A DNA stretch of 64,000 bases from Eubacteriales bacterium (GCA_030536515.1 JAUNPV010000006.1:1-64000), one strand, 5' to 3'; positions 51,290-60,405 are shown, numbered from the stretch's first letter. Numbers and translations: made by a program. Notes: generated from the letters alone by a model not told the origin.

Positions 51290-54200
51290 CTATTTCAGCA
51301 CAACATTTCCTTTTCCCAGCAGGTTTTCAAGCTCCCGCAGCATATTCTCCCGAAGCTCGCACCGGGTGCCCCGGCGCTGCCTGGTATCGGCAAAGTAGAG
51401 CACCGCCTGGCTGCCGCCGGGGAACATATTGAGAATGGCCCGGGTCTTGGCGTAGCTTCTGTCCGATTCCCCGGGCAGCCGCAGATACAGCGTGCCCGTC
51501 CGAACCTGGGGCTTTGGCGGCGGCTCCGGCTGGTCCATACCCGGCGCCTCGGAATAATCCGAAATGGGACGGGCCCGGTTGATGACAATCTGGGGCTCCT
51601 TGTCCTCCCGCAGGGACAGCCGTCCGGTGATGACCACCGGGGCATTTTCCCGGATGTAGCCGCCGTACTGGGACAGCACATTGGAAAAGGCCAGCATTTC
51701 AATGGCGGCGGTGTCGTCCTCCACGGTGACGTAGGCCATCATGGAATTGTTCCGGGTGGTCTTGGTTTTCAGGCTCTGGACAATGCCCGCCACGCTGACA
51801 ATCTGGTCGTCCCGGAAGCCGCTTTCTTCCTCCATGAGCTTGCCGATGGGGACCACATGGGTCTTTTGCAGGTACTGCCGGTAGTCGTCCATGGGGTGGC
51901 CGGACAGGTAAATGCCGGTAGTCTCCTTCTCCATGGACAGCAGCTCCCCCTTGCTCAGCTCCGGCATACGGGGAATGGGAATTTTGGCGGAGGCATCGTC
52001 CTCCTCCAGCATGGAAAACAGGCCCAGCTGGCCCTCCAGATTTTTCTTCCGGGAGGAGGCAATGGCATCCATCATGCTCTCGTAGACAGACAGAAGCTCG
52101 CTGCGGTGGTGGCCGAAGCCGTCGCAGGCGCCGCATTTGATGAAGTTTTCCACCGCCCGCTTGTTCAGCTCCCCCTCCCCCATCCGCTCGATGAAGTCCT
52201 CCAGGGATTTGAAGGGGCCGCCCTCCTCCCGCTTTTTCACCATGGACCGGATCAAGCCCCGGCCCACGTTTTTCACAGCACCCATGCCAAAGCGGATGGC
52301 CTCCCCCTCCACGGTGAAGTGGTCGTCGGAGTGGTTGATGTCCGGCGGCAGCACGGGGATGCCCATGTCCTTGCACTCGGCGATATAGCCGGAAACCTTG
52401 ACAGCCGAGTCCAGCACCGAGGTCATCAGCGCCGCCATGTACTGCCGGGGATAGTGGCATTTGAGGTAGGCGGTCTGGTAGGACACCACGGCGTAGCACA
52501 CGGCGTGGGCCTTGTTGAAGGCGTAGTTGGCAAAGTCAACAATTTCGTCGTAAATGGACTGGGCAGCAGTCTCGCTGACCCCGTGGGCAATGGCGCCGGG
52601 GATGTTCTGGTCCTTGTCGCCGTAGACGAAAACCCTCCGCTCGGCCTCGATGACCTTCATTTTCTTCTTGGAAATGGCCCGGCGGATGTTGTCGGCCTGG
52701 CCCATGGTGTAGCCGCCCAGGGAGCGGAAAATCTCAATGACCTGCTCCTGGTAGACGATGCAGCCGTAGGTAACCTTCAGAATGGGCTCCAGCAGAGGGG
52801 TTTTATAGGTGACCTTCCGGGGGTCCAGCTTGTTGGCGATGAATTTGGGAATGGAGTCCATGGGGCCGGGCCGGTACAGGGCCACAATGGCCGTAATGTC
52901 CTCAATGGAGCTGGCCTTCATGCTCACGCAGACCCCGGTCATACCGGCGGATTCCAGCTGGAAAACGCCCTGAGTCTTGCCCTCGTTCAGCATCTGGAAG
53001 GTGTCGGCATCGTCGTCTGGGATTTTGGCAATGTCAAAGCTCGGGTCCAGCTTCTGAATCTCCTGTTGGGCATCGTTGATGACGGTCAGGTTCCGCAGGC
53101 CCAGAAAGTCCATTTTCAGCAGGCCCAGCTCCTCGATGGTGGTCATGGTGTACTGGGTGACGATGGTGTCGTCATTCCGGGAAAGGGGCAGGTAGGAGCT
53201 GACGGGATTGGCCGTAATGACCACGCCGGCAGCGTGGGTGGAGGTGTTCCGGGGCATTCCCTCCAGGCTTCTGGCAGTGTCGATGAGCTTTTTCACCCGG
53301 TCGTCGCCGTCGTACATCTCCTTCAGCCTGGGTGACTGCTCCAGAGCATCCTTCAAAGTGATATGGGGGGTGGAAGGAACCAGCTTTGCAACGATATCGG
53401 TCTCGGCGTAGGTAAAATTCAGGGCACGGCCCACGTCCCGGATGGCCCCGCGGGCGGCCATGGTGCCGAAGGTGGCAATCTGGGCCACGTGGTCAGAGCC
53501 GTATTTGCGCATGACGTACTCGATAACCTCCGGGCGGCGCTCCTGGCAGAAGTCCGTGTCGAAGTCGGGCATACTCACCCGCTCGGGGTTCAGGAAACGC
53601 TCGAAAATCAGAGCGTACTTCATGGGGTCTACCTCGGTGATGTGCATACAGTAAGCAACAATAGAGGCAGCGCCGGAGCCGCGGCCGGGGCCCACCGGAA
53701 TGCCCTGCTCCTTGGCGTAGCGGATGAAGTCCCAGACGATGAGGTAGTAGTTGACGTAGCCCATGCGGCTGATAACGCCGATTTCGTATTCCAGCCGCTC
53801 TTTGTAGCTGTCCGGCGGGTTTTCGTACCGCTCCCGGAAGCCCTTCATGCACAGCTCCCGGAAGTATTCCTCGTTGGTATAGCCCTCGGGCACCGGGAAG
53901 GAGGGCAGGTGGTATTCGTGGAAGGTAAAGTCCAGATTGCACCGCTGGGCAATTTTGGCGGTGTTGTCCAGGGCCTCCTGGCAGCCGGGGAACAGCTTTG
54001 CCAGCTCCTCCTCACTTTTTAGATAAAATTCCTCGGTTTCGAACCGCATCCGGTTTTCGTCGTCCACGGTTTTGCCGGTCTGGATGCACAGCAGCACATC
54101 CTGGGTCTTGGCATCCTCCTGGCGGAGGTAGTGAGCGTCGTTGGTGATGACCAGAGGCAGGCCGGTCTCCCGGGCCAGCCGCTGGAGGCCCTGGTTCACA

Positions 54201-54751
54201 GGCCGCTGCTGGTCGATGCCGTGGTCCTGGAGCTCCAGGTAGAAGTTGTCCGGCCCGAAAATTCTGGACAGGTTCAGGGCGTAGGCCTTGGCGGCATCGT
54301 AATCCTCCATCAGCAGATACTGAGGAATTGCGCCGCCCAGGCAGGCAGACAGGGCGATGAGGCCCTCGTGGTATTTTTCCAGCAGAGCCAGGTCCACCCT
54401 GGGCTTGCCGTAAAAGCCGTGGATGAAGGCCTCGGACACCAGAAGGCAGAGATTTTCGTAGCCCTGGCGGTCCTTGCACAGCAGCACCAGGTGGTAGGAT
54501 TCATTGTCGATGCCGTGGACCCGGTCCTCCATGCCCCGGCGGCAGACGTAGACCTCGCAGCCGATGATGGGCTTGACCCCGGCGGCCTTGGCGGCCTTGT
54601 AAAAATCGATGCAGCCGTACATGACGCCGTGGTCGGTGATGGCCACGGCGGTCTGGCCCAGCTCCTTCACCCGGTCCATGAGGCCGTCAATGCGGCAGGC
54701 ACCGTCCAGGAGGCTGTATTCGGTATGGACGTGAAGATGGACAAAGCTCAT
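51290..54751 (-). CDS. dnaE: DNA polymerase III subunit alpha
   Basis: 1153 residues. The N-terminal PHP domain has HVHTEYSLLDG and ITDHGVMYG; the polymerase palm has the acidic motif PDFDTDF near residue 400; finger/thumb regions and a C-terminal OB-fold complete the DnaE1 layout. It replicates DNA as part of the holoenzyme. It overlaps whiA by four bases (ATGA) and its ATG follows GGAGG. PolC would be larger with an inserted exonuclease domain, which is absent here. A whiA-dnaE pairing is typical of Clostridia. Confidence 0.97.
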   Translation of the reverse strand: MSFVHLHVHTEYSLLDGACRIDGLMDRVKELGQTAVAITDHGVMYGCIDFYKAAKAAGVKPIIGCEVYVCRRGMEDRVHGIDNESYHLVLLCKDRQGYENLCLLVSEAFIHGFYGKPRVDLALLEKYHEGLIALSACLGGAIPQYLLMEDYDAAKAYALNLSRIFGPDNFYLELQDHGIDQQRPVNQGLQRLARETGLPLVITNDAHYLRQEDAKTQDVLLCIQTGKTVDDENRMRFETEEFYLKSEEELAKLFPGCQEALDNTAKIAQRCNLDFTFHEYHLPSFPVPEGYTNEEYFRELCMKGFRERYENPPDSYKERLEYEIGVISRMGYVNYYLIVWDFIRYAKEQGIPVGPGRGSGAASIVAYCMHITEVDPMKYALIFERFLNPERVSMPDFDTDFCQERRPEVIEYVMRKYGSDHVAQIATFGTMAARGAIRDVGRALNFTYAETDIVAKLVPSTPHITLKDALEQSPRLKEMYDGDDRVKKLIDTARSLEGMPRNTSTHAAGVVITANPVSSYLPLSRNDDTIVTQYTMTTIEELGLLKMDFLGLRNLTVINDAQQEIQKLDPSFDIAKIPDDDADTFQMLNEGKTQGVFQLESAGMTGVCVSMKASSIEDITAIVALYRPGPMDSIPKFIANKLDPRKVTYKTPLLEPILKVTYGCIVYQEQVIEIFRSLGGYTMGQADNIRRAISKKKMKVIEAERRVFVYGDKDQNIPGAIAHGVSETAAQSIYDEIVDFANYAFNKAHAVCYAVVSYQTAYLKCHYPRQYMAALMTSVLDSAVKVSGYIAECKDMGIPVLPPDINHSDDHFTVEGEAIRFGMGAVKNVGRGLIRSMVKKREEGGPFKSLEDFIERMGEGELNKRAVENFIKCGACDGFGHHRSELLSVYESMMDAIASSRKKNLEGQLGLFSMLEEDDASAKIPIPRMPELSKGELLSMEKETTGIYLSGHPMDDYRQYLQKTHVVPIGKLMEEESGFRDDQIVSVAGIVQSLKTKTTRNNSMMAYVTVEDDTAAIEMLAFSNVLSQYGGYIRENAPVVITGRLSLREDKEPQIVINRARPISDYSEAPGMDQPEPPPKPQVRTGTLYLRLPGESDRSYAKTRAILNMFPGGSQAVLYFADTRQRRGTRCELRENMLRELENLLGKGNVVLK

Positions 54752-55662
54752 TGGGCGGCCTCCTTTGCGAGCAGCAGGATTTTTTTCATGCGGTTATTCA
54801 TGGCGGGCTTGGTGATGGGCGGGTCCATCATAGCGGCCAGCTCCGACAGGGACCCCGAGGGATTTTCCTCCCGGGCCAGGGCCGCCTGGCGGATTTTCTC
54901 CGGCAGGGATTCCAGAAGCCCGGCCTCCCGGAGCCGGCGGATGGCGGCCAGCTGCTCCTGGGCGGCCTCCACCACCTTGGAGGTGTTGGCATCGTCGCAG
55001 TTGCAGCGGCGGTTAACCTTGTTGTTCAGCTCCTTTTCCAGCCTTGCCTCCATAATGCCCATGGCGGCCACCGGGGCCCCCAGATAGGTGAGAAAATCGG
55101 AAATCAGCTCGCTCTGCTTCAAATACAGCACCTGTCCACCGCTTCGCCCGGCAGTTTTGGGCGGGAAGCCCAGGCAGTCCCGGAGCAGAGCGTCGGTCTC
55201 CCGGGCCACGGCAAAGTGGGTGGTGCTCAGCTCCATATGGTAGCCCTTGCCGGGGTCGGTGACGCTGCCCCCAGCGAGGAACGCCCCCCGCAGGAAGGAG
55301 GCCTTGCAGCAGTCCTCCTCCACCACGGGAAAATTCACATGAAGGGACAGGGTGTCCCCGGGGTCAAAGCCGAAGGCATCCATGATAGCAGCGATTTTAT
55401 CCCGGTCGGTAATCTGAAACACCAGCTTCCCCGGGGCCGCCAGGCTGGGATAGGCATCGAAGCTCAGGTCGAAGGCCTTTTTAAAGAGCTTGGGCAGAAT
55501 ATAGGCAAATTCCCGGCTTTCGGTGATAATTTTCACGGAATCGGCCTGGAAGCTGTTGCAGAACAGCAGAATTCCAAAGCACTGAGCCAGGGCACAGCAC
55601 TGTGTATGGGGCAGCTCCCGGCAGACCTCTGCCTTGGCGGCTGCGGAAAACGATTGGGCCAT
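54748..55662 (-). CDS. whiA: DNA-binding protein WhiA
   Basis: 304 residues. The N-terminal LAGLIDADG-like homing-endonuclease fold (FLRGAFLAGGSVTDPGKGYHMEL) and the C-terminal helix-turn-helix (GSLSELAAMMDPPITKPAMNNRMKK) define WhiA, which influences division and sporulation genes. Gram-positive conservation is strong. ATG at 55662 follows GGAGG by eight bases; upstream in-frame sequence overlaps a repeat and is rejected. Four-base overlap with dnaE. Confidence 0.95.
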   Translation of the reverse strand: MAQSFSAAAKAEVCRELPHTQCCALAQCFGILLFCNSFQADSVKIITESREFAYILPKLFKKAFDLSFDAYPSLAAPGKLVFQITDRDKIAAIMDAFGFDPGDTLSLHVNFPVVEEDCCKASFLRGAFLAGGSVTDPGKGYHMELSTTHFAVARETDALLRDCLGFPPKTAGRSGGQVLYLKQSELISDFLTYLGAPVAAMGIMEARLEKELNNKVNRRCNCDDANTSKVVEAAQEQLAAIRRLREAGLLESLPEKIRQAALAREENPSGSLSELAAMMDPPITKPAMNNRMKKILLLAKEAAQ

Positions 55663-55721
55663 GGGGGCGGCCTCCTTTCTATTGTCTATCTGAGGGGCGT
55701 TGCAGTGAACGCCTAACCTCC

Positions 55722-55812
55722 GTAGGGACAGCCCTTGCGGCTGTCCGGCCATTTTCGGTAGAAAATGGCGCAATCCCCAAGGGATTGCCGGGAGGGGGCA
55801 AGCCCCTCCCCT
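55722..55812. repeat. Family C palindromic repeat
   Basis: CCGTAGGGACAGCCC...GGGCTGTCC, GCCATTTTC.GAAAATGGC, GCAATCCC.GGGATTGC and GGGAGGGG...CCCCTCCCCTACG arms in about 90 bases between whiA and murB. Confidence 0.7.
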
Positions 55813-55828
55813 ACGCCAAATGGTTACG

Positions 55829-56740
55829 CTACCAAATCCTTACCTCCGGCTCCAGGCGGATGCCGGATTCTGCAAAAACACGGTCGGACACCTGGGCCAG
55901 CAGGTCCCGCACGTCCCGGGCGGTGGCACCGCCCTTGTTGACGGCGAAGCCGGCGTGCTTTTCGGAAATGGCGGCCCCACCCACCTGGAAGCCCTTCAGC
56001 CCTGCCTGCTCGATGAGGGCGGCGGCGTAGCCTCCGGCGGGACGCTTGAAGGCGGACCCGGCGGAGGGCAGGTCCAGGGGCTGGGAGGCTCGGCGCTTCC
56101 CAATCAGCTCCTTCATTTTCTCCTTAATCTGGCCGGGGTCCCCGGGGCTCAGGCAGAAAACCGCACTGAGCACCGTCAGGCCGGACCCCTCCAGCACGCT
56201 GTGGCGGTAGGAAAATTCCATTTCCCCATTGGTCAGGGTGCGGACATTCCCCCGGCGGTCCATGACCTCCACGGACTCGGCGACCTGGCATATCTCCCCG
56301 CCGTAGGCCCCGGCGTTCATATACACGCCGCCGCCCACGGTGCCGGGAATGCCGTGGGCAAATTCCAGGCCGGACAGGCCCAAATTGGCGGCAAACACGG
56401 CACTTCTCGCCATGGTGACCCCAGCCATCACACGGATGTGGGTCTCATCCAGCCGCTCCATGCCGTCCAGGCAGTCCTTGAGGCAGACCACCAGACCGGA
56501 AAGCCCCTCATCCGGGGCCAGTACGTTGGTTCCTGCTCCCAGGATAGCACACTTACAGTCCAATAAATCGGACTTTTTCAGAATTTCTGCCAATTCCTCT
56601 CTATTTTTCGGAAACGCCATCACCTCCGCCGGTCCGCCAATGCGGAAGGAGGTGTGGCTCCCCATGGATTCCCCAAAACGAAGCTCCACCGAAGGGAGCA
56701 GCCGGGAAATTTCCCGTCCAAAATCAGTCATTTCAGTCAT
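55829..56740 (-). CDS. murB: UDP-N-acetylenolpyruvoylglucosamine reductase
   Basis: 303-residue FAD enzyme reducing UDP-GlcNAc-enolpyruvate to UDP-MurNAc for peptidoglycan. FAD-binding blocks GSHTSFRIGGPAEVM and GLSGLEFAHGIPGTVGG; the catalytic serine lies in GSAFKRP and the C-terminal glutamate in EPEVRIW. This is the type II enzyme (short loop region), as in Bacillota. GGAGG lies six bases before ATG 56740; the longer frame starts in the promoter. Its own promoter is at 56769-56797. Confidence 0.96.
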   Translation of the reverse strand: MTEMTDFGREISRLLPSVELRFGESMGSHTSFRIGGPAEVMAFPKNREELAEILKKSDLLDCKCAILGAGTNVLAPDEGLSGLVVCLKDCLDGMERLDETHIRVMAGVTMARSAVFAANLGLSGLEFAHGIPGTVGGGVYMNAGAYGGEICQVAESVEVMDRRGNVRTLTNGEMEFSYRHSVLEGSGLTVLSAVFCLSPGDPGQIKEKMKELIGKRRASQPLDLPSAGSAFKRPAGGYAAALIEQAGLKGFQVGGAAISEKHAGFAVNKGGATARDVRDLLAQVSDRVFAESGIRLEPEVRIW

Positions 56741-56768
56741 AAACGCCTCCGGGTGTATGATTGTTACC

Positions 56769-56797
56769 AGTATATCATATTGCAAAGGAATTTGCAA
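56769..56797 (-). promoter_or_regulatory. Promoter of murB
   Basis: TTGCAA (56792-56797), a 17-base spacer and TATACT (56769-56774) on the minus strand. Confidence 0.8.
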
Positions 56798-56829
56798 TTA
56801 TGACAGGGGTGAAATTTCTGTAACAAAAA

Positions 56830-56857
56830 GCCACCGCAGCCAAAAAGCTGCGGTGGC
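56830..56857 (-). terminator. Terminator of the LCP gene
   Basis: 11-bp perfect stem GCCACCGCAGC/GCTGCGGTGGC with loop CAAAAA; TTTTTG on the minus strand. Confidence 0.85.
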
Positions 56858-56872
56858 AAAATGTGATAGCCG

Positions 56873-58054
56873 TTATTCAGCACTTCCTGCATCCCCGGTG
56901 AGGGCCATCAGGACTTTTTTGTTCTGTCCGGCATCGAAATACAGGACACTGTGGGAGCCGCCATCGCCATAAATATCAATCACGTCACCCCAGTAGCTGC
57001 CTTCCACGGGAATGGTGCCGCTTTCGATTTTCAGAGAGGGCAACATGGGGATCAGGTCCAGCATCAGGGCGTTGATTTCCTCCTTGGGCATATTGGTGGT
57101 GATATAAGGCAGGACCTTGCTGACGGCGGCGTTCAGGGTGGCCAGGTCCTTGCTCTTAACCTGGTCAAACAGCTGCTCCAGGAAATAGCGCTGGCGGCCG
57201 GTCCGAATGATGTCGCTGTCGTTGTCACCCTTGGCATGGCGCATCCGGACATAGGTCAGACCGGCGTAGCCATCCAGCCACTCGCCGCCTGCCTCGGCCT
57301 GCAGGTAGTTATCCATTTTCTCATTGAGGTAGTCGGCTTCCGCCTGGGTCAGCTCCACATACACGCCGCCCAGCTCGTTAATCAGCTCCATAAAGCCGTC
57401 GAAGTCCACCTCGAAGTTATAGTCCACCTTCACGCCGAAGTTCTGCTCCATGCAGGCATTCTGAACCTTCATGGCCCAGGCCACATCCTCGCCGCCGGCC
57501 TTCCAGCCCAGGTGGTACACGGTTGTAAACTTGATTTTACCGCCGGTGTGCGTTTTGCCGTCAGGCCCCTCAAATTTGGGGAACTGGACCAGGGTGTCCC
57601 GGAACACGGAATTCAGGCTGATGGTCTTGGTATACTTGTTGATGGTCACAAGAATCGAGGTGTCCGCCAGCCGGGATGCCTCGCCGGGCCGGGCGGAATT
57701 GCCCACCAGCATGATGTTGACAATGTCGTCCGGGGCGTAGACCTTTTCCGGCTCCGTTGCCTCGGTGGCCTCCGTGGTCTGCGTCGGCTCAGTTTCCTCC
57801 GTCTGGGCGGGGGGCAGCAGGCTTTCCAGCACATCGAAGTCCATTCCGGTGGGGTCTGCCTCCACGGTGGTAATCTTGTCCAGCATATGGTTATAGTAAA
57901 GGACAGCGGCGCCGATGGCGGTGGCCAGCAGCGCAATGATGACGATGAGCACCACCAGGGCAATCACGCCGCCCTTCTTTCTGGGCTTTGCCGGCTTCTG
58001 GGGCTTCTGGCTTTTCTGGGGCTTGTTGTTCTGATAACGTCCCTGATAGCTCAT
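56873..58054 (-). CDS. LytR-CpsA-Psr (LCP) family protein
   Basis: 393 residues: a Lys/Pro/Gln-rich cytoplasmic tail, one helix (about 29-55), then an extracellular LCP domain. This carries the hallmark blocks VNIMLVGNSARPGEASRLADT (phosphate/Mg-binding) and SLNSVFRDTLVQFP, HLGWKAGGEDVAWAM and LTYVRMRHAKGDNDSDIIRTGRQ. LCP enzymes ligate secondary wall polymers to peptidoglycan. A short TEE/TEA linker follows the helix. GGAGG precedes ATG by eight bases; its own promoter and terminator make it a single-gene unit. Confidence 0.93.
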   Translation of the reverse strand: MSYQGRYQNNKPQKSQKPQKPAKPRKKGGVIALVVLIVIIALLATAIGAAVLYYNHMLDKITTVEADPTGMDFDVLESLLPPAQTEETEPTQTTEATEATEPEKVYAPDDIVNIMLVGNSARPGEASRLADTSILVTINKYTKTISLNSVFRDTLVQFPKFEGPDGKTHTGGKIKFTTVYHLGWKAGGEDVAWAMKVQNACMEQNFGVKVDYNFEVDFDGFMELINELGGVYVELTQAEADYLNEKMDNYLQAEAGGEWLDGYAGLTYVRMRHAKGDNDSDIIRTGRQRYFLEQLFDQVKSKDLATLNAAVSKVLPYITTNMPKEEINALMLDLIPMLPSLKIESGTIPVEGSYWGDVIDIYGDGGSHSVLYFDAGQNKKVLMALTGDAGSAE

Positions 58055-58096
58055 ATGGAATCCTCCTGCGGATAAAGTATAAATTCAACGCCTGAC

Positions 58097-58125
58097 ATTA
58101 TAACACGGCACATGACAGAATACAA
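58097..58125 (-). promoter_or_regulatory. Promoter of the LCP gene
   Basis: TTGTAT (58120-58125), a 17-base spacer and TATAAT (58097-58102) on the minus strand. Confidence 0.85.
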
Positions 58126-58163
58126 GGCTTTATTCCTTAATATTTTGTGAAAAAACAGGAAAA

Positions 58164-58193
58164 AGCCGGCCGCTTCCAACAAAGCGGCCGGCT
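58164..58193 (-). terminator. Terminator of the polyferredoxin gene
   Basis: 12-bp perfect stem AGCCGGCCGCTT/AAGCGGCCGGCT; TTTTTC on the minus strand. Confidence 0.85.
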
Positions 58194-58206
58194 GTGCAGG
58201 CTTTTA

Positions 58207-58596
58207 TTACTTTTCGACAATCTCCAGCAGCTCCATGGGGCAGGCCTTGGCGCAGATGCCGCAGGCGATGCACTTGGAGGCGGGGGACTCCTCCTTCAGG
58301 ACCATGACGTGCATGGGGCAGGCCTCCACGCACTTGCCGCAGCCGACGCACTTCTTCTTGTTAATCATGTACACGCCGGTTTTGGGGTTCTGGGTGATGG
58401 CCTCGTGCTCGCAGGCCTTCATGCACTTGCCGCACTGGATGCAGGTCATGGGCTTGGCCCCGCCGTTCTTGCCGGCAACAATGCGGATGCAGGACAGGTC
58501 CTGGTCAAAGTCCTTGTAGAAGGCCTCAGAGCAGGCCCGGACGCAGGCCAGACAGGCCATGCACTCCACGTTTTTCTTGACAGCGAGTTTCTTCAT
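58207..58596 (-). CDS. Polyferredoxin with four 4Fe-4S clusters
   Basis: 129 residues almost filled by four cysteine blocks: CMACLACVRAC, CIQCGKCMKAC, CVGCGKCVEAC and CIACGICAKAC. Each supplies the C-x2-C-x2-C-x3-C pattern, so four cubane clusters are expected. It is soluble and cytoplasmic, resembling the electron-transfer subunits of oxidoreductases (HycB/DmsB type) but without an adjacent catalytic partner. The acceptor/donor is unknown. GGAG precedes ATG by eleven bases. It has its own promoter and terminator. Confidence 0.88.
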   Translation of the reverse strand: MKKLAVKKNVECMACLACVRACSEAFYKDFDQDLSCIRIVAGKNGGAKPMTCIQCGKCMKACEHEAITQNPKTGVYMINKKKCVGCGKCVEACPMHVMVLKEESPASKCIACGICAKACPMELLEIVEK

Positions 58597-58632
58597 AGCA
58601 GAGAAATCTCCTTTTTTATTGATGGTGCTTTC

Positions 58633-58661
58633 ATTATACATGGTCGGCGGAAAAATTGCAA
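58633..58661 (-). promoter_or_regulatory. Promoter of the polyferredoxin gene
   Basis: TTGCAA (58656-58661), a 17-base spacer and TATAAT (58633-58638) on the minus strand. Confidence 0.85.
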
Positions 58662-58784
58662 CGAAAAAAACGGGAAAATGCAGAAATTCCGCAAAATTGC
58701 TTAAACGTTTTCTCAGCAGCCTGGTATGAACGGCGGAAAGGTGGCAATAATAGGGGTGAACCAGTATTTATGGAGGGAATTCTT

Positions 58785-59120
58785 ATGAAAAAGTTCACAT
58801 TACTAGCTTTGGCCCTTGTCCTTACCGTTTCTCTGCTGTCCGGCTGCGGCTGCACCAACAAGAACACGCCGCCCACCACCATGCCCAGCATCCTGCCCAC
58901 CACCGAGGCGACCACCGAAACCACCCAGGCCGCCACGGCCCCCACCACCCAGGCAACCACCGACGCAACCACGGACCGTGGCAACGGCGGCCTGGACGCA
59001 ACCGACGACACCGGCCCTGACACCACCGAGACCACCGGCAGCCGCACCCGGGGTGTCAATCCCGGCAACGGTAACCTCGGCATCGGCGGAAACGGCGGCA
59101 CCGGTAACGGCGTTGGATGA
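58785..59120 (+). CDS. Small Thr-rich lipoprotein
   Basis: 111 residues: lipoprotein signal peptide (lipobox LLSGCGC, cysteine at about 21), then a Thr/Ala/Gln-rich region with TEATTETT-type repeats and a Gly/Asn-rich C-terminus (NPGNGNLGIGGNGGTGNG). Low-complexity stalks like this are surface-exposed and extended. GGAGGG lies ten bases before ATG 58785. Upstream, GTATG-N16-CAATAATA resembles a forespore (sigma-G/F-like) promoter, so a spore-surface role is possible but unproven. Confidence 0.7.
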   Translation: MKKFTLLALALVLTVSLLSGCGCTNKNTPPTTMPSILPTTEATTETTQAATAPTTQATTDATTDRGNGGLDATDDTGPDTTETTGSRTRGVNPGNGNLGIGGNGGTGNGVG

Positions 59121-59123
59121 AAA

Positions 59124-59147
59124 TACCCCAGGATTGCTCCTGGGGTA
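59124..59147. terminator. Bidirectional terminator
   Basis: 10-bp perfect stem TACCCCAGGA/TCCTGGGGTA with a 4-base loop between two convergent genes. Confidence 0.75.
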
Positions 59148-59168
59148 CATATGTTCCATAGCTTTCCC

Positions 59169-60041
59169 TTATAAAATGGTCACATACCTGGTCAGATTCC
59201 GGCGCATCCGGTCGGCGGCGGCTGCGGCCTGGTCGAGATAGTCCGTGCCGTCAGACTCCGCCTGCTTCCAGGCGCAGGTGATGGAGGTCCCGGCGCAGGC
59301 GGCGGCCCCGTGGCCGAACTGGTCGAAGGCGTAGGAGCAGTTTTTGGCGTTGGCGTTGGGATAGTCAAAGCCGTCCAGCAGCAAAAACAGCCTGGGATAC
59401 CTGGTGCGCAGGGCCTTCAGGCTCTGCGCGGCGGAGGCGGCGGCCAGAAGGCCCAGGGCGGTGTAGCCGGACTTTCCCGGTGTGCCGCCGTAGCGGCTGA
59501 CCTGGTCCGCCGCCGCCATGTGGACCAGCCGGGAGCCGGTGAGCAGGTCCTGCAGCTCCGGGGCGGACCGGTTGGCCGTCCGGGCCACCACGAACACGTC
59601 CTTGCCCATGTCGCAGTAGGGCACAAACGCCTTCCAGATGTCGCTGCCCAGATACCCGGTGACCAGCAGACCGTCGCAGGGGAAGTGGCTGGTTTCGCCG
59701 AAAATGGCCTGGGCCGTCCGCCGGGCGGCCCCTGTGGAGAGGATTTCCGGAGCCTCCAGGACCACATAGTAGCCCAGAGCGGCGGCCGCCTTTAAGGTAT
59801 CCGACAGGGCCTCTATCCCCTGGCTGCCCAGCAGGGCGAAGGCGGAAAAGCTCACCCGAACGGCGGGGACCTTCCCCTTCAGCCCCTCCAGCAGCTCCCG
59901 GCAGAACCGGCTGTAGGCGGCTGCCTCCGAGGCGCATTCCGCCAAAATGTGGGGCGGCAGATCGGACACCGCAAGGCCCAGCTCCAGCACCGAGGGATTT
60001 TTCATCTTCCGAATTTTTTCCTGCAACACATCCACTGACAT
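59169..60041 (-). CDS. Orotidine-5'-phosphate decarboxylase-like protein without catalytic residues
   Basis: 290 residues matching the type 2 PyrF subfamily in outline: start MSVDVLQEKIRKMKNPSVLELGL, then LPPHIL, AVRVSFSAFALLGSQG and VFVVARTANRSAPELQDLL all have clear counterparts. The four catalytic positions are changed: GLDP becomes GLAV (residues 22-25), VKPQ becomes VRVS (Lys to Arg at 62), and the DxKRGDIGST active-site loop reads EAPEILST (96-103). Orotidine decarboxylation is therefore unlikely; a repurposed TIM-barrel or regulatory role is inferred. ATG 60041 has GGGAGG upstream. It is monocistronic. Confidence 0.75.
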   Translation of the reverse strand: MSVDVLQEKIRKMKNPSVLELGLAVSDLPPHILAECASEAAAYSRFCRELLEGLKGKVPAVRVSFSAFALLGSQGIEALSDTLKAAAALGYYVVLEAPEILSTGAARRTAQAIFGETSHFPCDGLLVTGYLGSDIWKAFVPYCDMGKDVFVVARTANRSAPELQDLLTGSRLVHMAAADQVSRYGGTPGKSGYTALGLLAAASAAQSLKALRTRYPRLFLLLDGFDYPNANAKNCSYAFDQFGHGAAACAGTSITCAWKQAESDGTDYLDQAAAAADRMRRNLTRYVTIL

Positions 60042-60188
60042 AAGGCCGCCTCCCGTTTTCCGCCATCCTTCGCTGAGAATGGCACTTGTTCCTGTTATTA
60101 TATCACAAAAACTTCCATGGTGCAAAGGCAAAAATATACCAGATGTGAAATTTTTCGTTTTGGACATACTAGCTTTGGAGGTGAGGGT

Positions 60189-60377
60189 ATGAATGTCAGA
60201 GGATGGGCAATCACAGCAGGCCTTGGGGCCGCTGCCGGTGCCGTGGCTGTTCTGATGATGCCGAGGACCAACGGCGCACGCCGCCTGGCCGCCAAGGCCG
60301 CCAACAAGGTGGAGGACGTGGCCTGGAAGGTCTCCGACGCCGTCGATGCGGTTTCGGACAAGATGGATATGATGTAA
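60189..60377 (+). CDS. Small YtxH-like protein
   Basis: 62 residues: an N-terminal hydrophobic stretch with AGLGAAAGAVAVLMMP, then a basic/amphipathic helix (GARRLAAKAANKVEDVAWKVSDAVDAVSDK), resembling YtxH-type general stress proteins. GGAGG lies seven bases before ATG. Upstream CATACTA matches a sigma-G/F -10 box, hinting at sporulation expression (weak). Divergent from the OMP-decarboxylase-like gene. Confidence 0.6.
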   Translation: MNVRGWAITAGLGAAAGAVAVLMMPRTNGARRLAAKAANKVEDVAWKVSDAVDAVSDKMDMM

Positions 60378-60405
60378 AAATGCACGCACCGTAAAAACTT
60401 TGTAT

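Noticed and set aside
51119..53335. 738-codon frame antisense to dnaE
   Set aside because: Same shadow effect; the minus-strand frame is an unambiguous DnaE.
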